Assembly (NCBI GenBank): GCA_963811805.1
Contig: CAWESU010000003.1
Coordinates: 62,001 to 126,000, forward strand
DNA: 64,000 bases
Direction of reading: 5' to 3'
From: DAHUXN01 sp963811805
GTDB lineage: Bacteria; Acidobacteriota; Terriglobia; Acidiferrales; UBA7541
Position numbers and translations under genes: made by a program. Positions 60,750 through 64,000 of this stretch are shown one piece after another; position 1 is the first letter of the stretch; each line of letters opens with the position of its first letter. A model generated the notes under the pieces. It was not told where the DNA came from and searched no databases. It saw nothing but the letters and a program-made list of their open reading frames with translations.

Positions 60750-60769
60750 GGTGCGGCGTCCGCCGCACC
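60750..60769. terminator. Hairpin between the convergent regulator and glnA genes
   Basis: GGTGCGGCG-TC-CGCCGCACC, a 9-bp perfect GC stem (the inner pair would open to make the loop), located between the stops of two convergent genes. No strong T-run follows on either side, so it may stop transcription weakly in both directions or be a member of the repeat class. Confidence 0.5.
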
Positions 60770-60789
60770 GTTCCCGTTGCGTCCAAAGT

Positions 60790-62199
60790 CTAAATATCGT
60801 AGTACAACTGGAATTCGTACGGGTGCGGGCGCATGCGCATGGCGTTGACTTCGTTTTTCATTTTGTAATCGATCCACAAGTGAATGAGGTCCTGGCTGAA
60901 GACGTCGCCCTTCAGCAGGAATTTGTGGTCGTGCTGCAACGCCTTGAGCGATTCTTCGAGCGAGCCGGGAAGGGAAGGAACGTTTTTCAATTCCTCCGGC
61001 GAGAGATCGTAAATATCCTTGTCGAGCGGCGGACCCGGATCGATTTTGTTTTCCACGCCGTCGAGCCCGGCCATGAGCATCGCGGAATACGCCAGATACG
61101 GATTGCACGACGGATCGGGCGGACGAAATTCCAGGCGCTTCGCCTTGGGACTCGCGGAATACATCGGAATGCGCACCGCCGCGGAACGATTGCGCCGCGA
61201 ATACGCCAGATTCACCGGCGCCTCGAATCCCGGCACCAGGCGCTTGTAGGAATTTGTCGTCGGCGCGATCAGCGCGGCCAGCGCTGGCGCGTGTTTCAAA
61301 AGCCCGCCGATGTACCACAGCGCCGTCTGGCTCAGCCCCGCGTAACCGTCGCCGGCGAAGAGCGGCTTGCCCTTCAGCCACAACGATTGGTGGGTGTGCA
61401 TGCCATTGCCATTGTCCTGAAAAAGCGGCTTGGGCATGAAGGTCACCGTTTTTCCGTAATGATACGCGGTGTTGCGCACCACGTATTTGAACACCATCAT
61501 GTTGTCCGCGGCCTTCAGCATGGTGTCGAATTTGAAATCGATTTCCGATTGCCCGCCGGTGGCCACTTCATGGTGATGACATTCCACGGGGATGCCGCAA
61601 GCTTCGAGCTGCAGGATCATGTCCGTTCGCAGATCCATGTAATGATCGGTGGGCGGAACAGGGAAGTAGCCTTCCTTGTAGCGCGGGCGATAACCGAGAT
61701 TGTGTTCGGCGCGGCCTGAGTTCCAGCGGCCCTCTTCCGCGTCGATGTAATAGAAGGCGTGCTGCTCGCGCTGGTCGAAGCGCACATTGTCAAAAATAAA
61801 AAATTCCGCCTCCGCGCCGAAGAACGCCTGATCGGCGATTCCCGTGAAGCCCAGATACGCTTCCGCTTTGCGCGCGATGTGGCGCGAGTCGCGCGGATAC
61901 GGCTGCTTGGTCATGGGATCGACCACGTCGCCGATCATCACCAGCGTCGGTGTGTCGCGGAACGGGTCCATGAACACGGAATTCGCGTCGGGAATCAAGA
62001 GCATGTCCGATTCGTGGATCGACGCCCATCCGCGAATCGAGCTGCCGTCCATGCCAAAGCCATCTTCGAAGGATTGCGCGGTCAGTTGGTGAATAGGAAA
62101 ACTGACGTGATGCCAGACGCCGGGAATGTCGATGAAGCGCAGATCGAGAATCTTGGCGTTGTGCTTCGCAGCGTAATCCAATGCTGATTTCGGATCCAT
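60790..62199 (-). CDS. glnA: Glutamine synthetase type I
   Basis: A 469-aa class I glutamine synthetase. DGSSIRGWASIHESDMLL, the FFGAEAEFFIFD metal site, CHHEVATGGQSEIDF, TFMPKPLFQDNGNGMHTHQSLW, the ATP and glutamate motifs NSYKRLVPGFEAPVNLAYSRRNRSAAVRIP, and RLEFRPPDPSCNPY are all visible. The tyrosine of KDIYDLSPEE matches the adenylylated Tyr of enterobacterial GlnA, so the enzyme should be controlled by the GlnE encoded at 49.8 kb. Confidence 0.96.
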   Translation of the reverse strand: MDPKSALDYAAKHNAKILDLRFIDIPGVWHHVSFPIHQLTAQSFEDGFGMDGSSIRGWASIHESDMLLIPDANSVFMDPFRDTPTLVMIGDVVDPMTKQPYPRDSRHIARKAEAYLGFTGIADQAFFGAEAEFFIFDNVRFDQREQHAFYYIDAEEGRWNSGRAEHNLGYRPRYKEGYFPVPPTDHYMDLRTDMILQLEACGIPVECHHHEVATGGQSEIDFKFDTMLKAADNMMVFKYVVRNTAYHYGKTVTFMPKPLFQDNGNGMHTHQSLWLKGKPLFAGDGYAGLSQTALWYIGGLLKHAPALAALIAPTTNSYKRLVPGFEAPVNLAYSRRNRSAAVRIPMYSASPKAKRLEFRPPDPSCNPYLAYSAMLMAGLDGVENKIDPGPPLDKDIYDLSPEELKNVPSLPGSLEESLKALQHDHKFLLKGDVFSQDLIHLWIDYKMKNEVNAMRMRPHPYEFQLYYDI

Positions 62200-62481
62200 C
62201 TAGCCTCCCCCGCAGCTAAACTGCGGCGTAAGAATTTTAAGCGGCGACGATAGCGTACACGCCAACTCCCGTCAAGCGAACGTCAGGCGCATACGCGAAA
62301 GTTTCGCCCGTCCATTTTGGCCCAGTCGAATTCTTGTCTCCGCTCCAACTCGCCCGGCTCTTGGCGCGCGCCTCTTGCAGCACGCAGCGTCCTGTGGGAG
62401 ACTCCCCAAACCGTGGCGCCTGATACCTAAGTCGTAATTTATTTTTCAGCTATTCCAGACGGCTGCGCGGCAGGGAGCTGC

Positions 62482-62727
62482 ATGGGCTCAAAGGACGAGG
62501 AAATTCACGAGGTGCGATCTGAGGAAGGTCGCAGGGGCAAGCGCCCGATCGATCTTCAGGCGCTTCGCCGCCGGCGCATTCTGGAAAGAAAATTCAAAGA
62601 GGCGTTAGAAACCGGAAACGAGGATGCTTTCAGGAACGCGCTTATCCACGACCTCGGCCAATTGCCCGGCTCCCCCGAGTACGAGCGGTCCATGAAGATT
62701 TGGCGTGACTATCACGGGCGCGAGTGA
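62482..62727 (+). CDS. Small charged hypothetical protein
   Basis: An 81-aa, highly charged, helical protein (RRRRILERKFKEALETGNEDAFRNALIHDLGQLPGSPEYERSMKIWRDYHGRE). It has no recognised family. AGGGAG precedes the ATG. The last 86 bases overlap a small frame on the other strand. Confidence 0.65.
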   Translation: MGSKDEEIHEVRSEEGRRGKRPIDLQALRRRRILERKFKEALETGNEDAFRNALIHDLGQLPGSPEYERSMKIWRDYHGRE

Positions 62728-62860
62728 ACTTCGCGTGCGAAAAAGCCTCTACCCGTGCGTCGCGCTCCTCTTCCGGCAGGCTGGCCAGATGCTTCTCCGC
62801 AATCGCTGTTAGCTCGTCGACGGCCTTCTTCAAGCTGCTCTTTTTCTTGTTTTTTTTCAC
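62642..62860 (-). CDS. Possible small lysine-rich protein, convergent overlap
   Basis: A 72-aa frame opening from GTG as KKNKKKSSLKKAVDELTAIAEKHLASLPEEERDARVEAF, a convincing amphipathic helix pair, followed by a less plausible Arg/Ser-rich tail which overlaps the gene at 62482 antisense. Both may be real, or the true product may be short. No family recognised. Confidence 0.45.
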   Translation of the reverse strand: MKKNKKKSSLKKAVDELTAIAEKHLASLPEEERDARVEAFSHAKFTRARDSHAKSSWTARTRGSRAIGRGRG

Positions 62861-63203
62861 TCGCTCGCTCTCAACTCAAGTCTATGCTCGCCCACCCACC
62901 CAGTCAACTCTTCTCCCTCCCATCGTTACATTCCATCCATCTCGGCCCGGTCGACTTTTTGTGACAGGCCATTTTGGGCCCGGTTCGTTTCGCCGCGTTT
63001 TTGTTCGCGCATTTGTTTCACATTATTCACAAAGTATCGCCGTGCGCAGCACTATAAAACGCCTGTGCCGGCAACTGACCACCTTGCGCGGGTAAGGCGC
63101 GCAATAGGAAGAAAACTCCGAAAGCATGGCTGGTCTGGGTCTGGGGCTGAAGCCCCAGCCTCCTGAAAGGCTGCTTCTGCTACACTTCTTAGTGCATCGA
63201 TCC
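62861..63203. other. Intergenic stretch before the NAD(P)-binding protein gene
   Basis: No credible gene in about 340 bp. A hairpin of the repeat type, CTGGGGCTGAAGCCCCAG, lies at 63141-63158. The rest is pyrimidine-rich and unremarkable. Confidence 0.6.
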
Positions 63204-64000
63204 ATGGGCACCGAATCCTCGCGCGAGATCGCCATCACCGGCGCATTCTCTTACACCGGCAAATACCTTGCGCCGCTGCTTCTCGATCGCGGCCACAAAC
63301 TTCGTACGCTGACGAATCATCCCGACGCCAACTCTCCGCTGATTTCGCAAATCCGCGTCGTTCCTTATCGCTTCGATGATCCAGCTGCGCTGGCCGAATC
63401 GCTCGCCGGCTGCGACACTCTCATCAACACCTACTGGGTGCGCTTCCCTCATGGCCGCGTGACTTTCGACATAGCCGTCGAAAACACTCGGACCCTGGTT
63501 TCCGCCGCGAAATCCGCCGGCGTGCGCCGCTTCGTCCACGTCAGTATCGCCAACGCTTCGCTCGATTCGCCGCTCGCCTATTACAGGGGCAAAGCGCGGC
63601 TCGAAGAAGCCGTTCGCAATTCCGGGCTTTCCTTTGCCATTCTGCGGCCCACGGTCATCTTCGGCCGCGAAGACATACTCATCAACAACATCGCCTGGTT
63701 CGTCCGCCATCTTCCCGTTTTTGCCGTTCCCGGCGACGGGCGCTACGGCGTTCAGCCGATTTTCGTGCGCGACATGGCCGCGCTGCTGGCCGACGCCGCG
63801 GAACGCAGCGACGATTACGCCATCGACGCCGTCGGCCCCGAAGCCTGCTCGTTCGACGATCTCATCCGCATGATCTCCGGCAAAATCGGCCGCCCCGCGC
63901 GCATCATCCACGTTCCGGCGGCGCTTGCCTACGTTGCCACCAAAGCCATGGGCTGGCTCCTCGGCGACACCGTACTCACTTGGGAAGAATATCGCGGCCT
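63204..64000 (+). CDS. NAD(P)-binding (NmrA/NDUFA9-like) protein, truncated by the window end
   Basis: An open frame from ATG 63204 to the last base. EIAITGAFSYTGKYLAPLLLDRGHKLRTLTNHP is a Rossmann motif of atypical short-chain dehydrogenases (GxxxxTG), TLVSAAKSAGVRRFVHVSIANA continues the fold, and FAILRPTVIFGREDILINNIAWFVRHLPVFAVPGDGRYGVQPIFVRDMAALLADAAE is typical of the complex I assembly/NDUFA9-like group. It may be a redox sensor or quinone-related oxidoreductase. At least 265 residues are encoded; the C-terminus is outside the window. Confidence 0.85.
   Translation, partial: MGTESSREIAITGAFSYTGKYLAPLLLDRGHKLRTLTNHPDANSPLISQIRVVPYRFDDPAALAESLAGCDTLINTYWVRFPHGRVTFDIAVENTRTLVSAAKSAGVRRFVHVSIANASLDSPLAYYRGKARLEEAVRNSGLSFAILRPTVIFGREDILINNIAWFVRHLPVFAVPGDGRYGVQPIFVRDMAALLADAAERSDDYAIDAVGPEACSFDDLIRMISGKIGRPARIIHVPAALAYVATKAMGWLLGDTVLTWEEYRG

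Overview
The window reads as a chromosome segment of a GC-rich member of the Acidobacteriota. Pointers are a VWFA-related secreted protein of the type abundant in that phylum (10.1 kb), small secreted Cys-containing proteins of the kind seen in acidobacteria, an sdhCAB succinate dehydrogenase, GC-rich third codon positions, and many dispersed palindromic repeats. About 60 genes are supported, plus one tRNA-Phe, one complete insertion sequence and a set of duplicated gene ends. No rRNA, CRISPR array or prophage was seen.

Layout. 0-9.8 kb: PilZ/Sel1 membrane protein, MetX-like hydrolase, secreted amidohydrolase, a membrane-anchored iodothyronine-deiodinase-like SELENOPROTEIN whose in-frame TGA is followed by a SECIS-like hairpin, a flavin-dependent halogenase coupled to a DUF5996 protein, a UBP zinc finger and an SGNH hydrolase. 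9.9-19.6 kb: tRNA-Phe, VWFA protein, FtsK, an arsR-GNAT-uppP operon, RNase J, a MacB-type permease and a GlsB-like membrane protein. 19.6-30.1 kb: agmatinase, deoxyhypusine-synthase-like enzyme and pyruvoyl arginine decarboxylase (together a polyamine route), interspersed with Dps, cupin, MurB, MBL hydrolase, 5'-nucleotidase and GAF genes. 30.3-48.2 kb: TCA-cycle genes sdhCAB, mdh and icd, separated by accessory material (dipeptidase, a FecR/CsgG mosaic, cyclophilin, an IS5-like element, an ECF sigma/anti-sigma pair, YbhB, an HNH-like protein and TonB-domain proteins). 48.7-64 kb: nitrogen regulation (glnE, glnA), then a phosphoketolase-acetate kinase-universal stress protein cluster beside a CRP/FNR-type regulator, and the start of an NAD(P)-binding protein that runs off the window.

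The most unusual points are: (1) the Sec-containing deiodinase homologue, convergent with and overlapping a halogenase; (2) repeated copies of the 3' end of mdh, and one of sdhB, which keep the reading frame and, for mdh, differ only by synonymous changes, as expected if small DNA cassettes had repeatedly inserted at these 3' ends and brought their own ends with them; (3) palindromic repeats read in frame inside icd and glnE; (4) pairs of GTGA-N6-TCAC boxes with identical 22-bp centre spacing in front of both the stress-protein gene and the divergent CRP-like regulator gene; (5) an IS element with a CTAA target duplication sitting in the last sense codon of a small gene.

Most start codons were chosen by ribosome-binding site and family N-terminus. 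Families are assigned from motifs read by eye; no database search was run.
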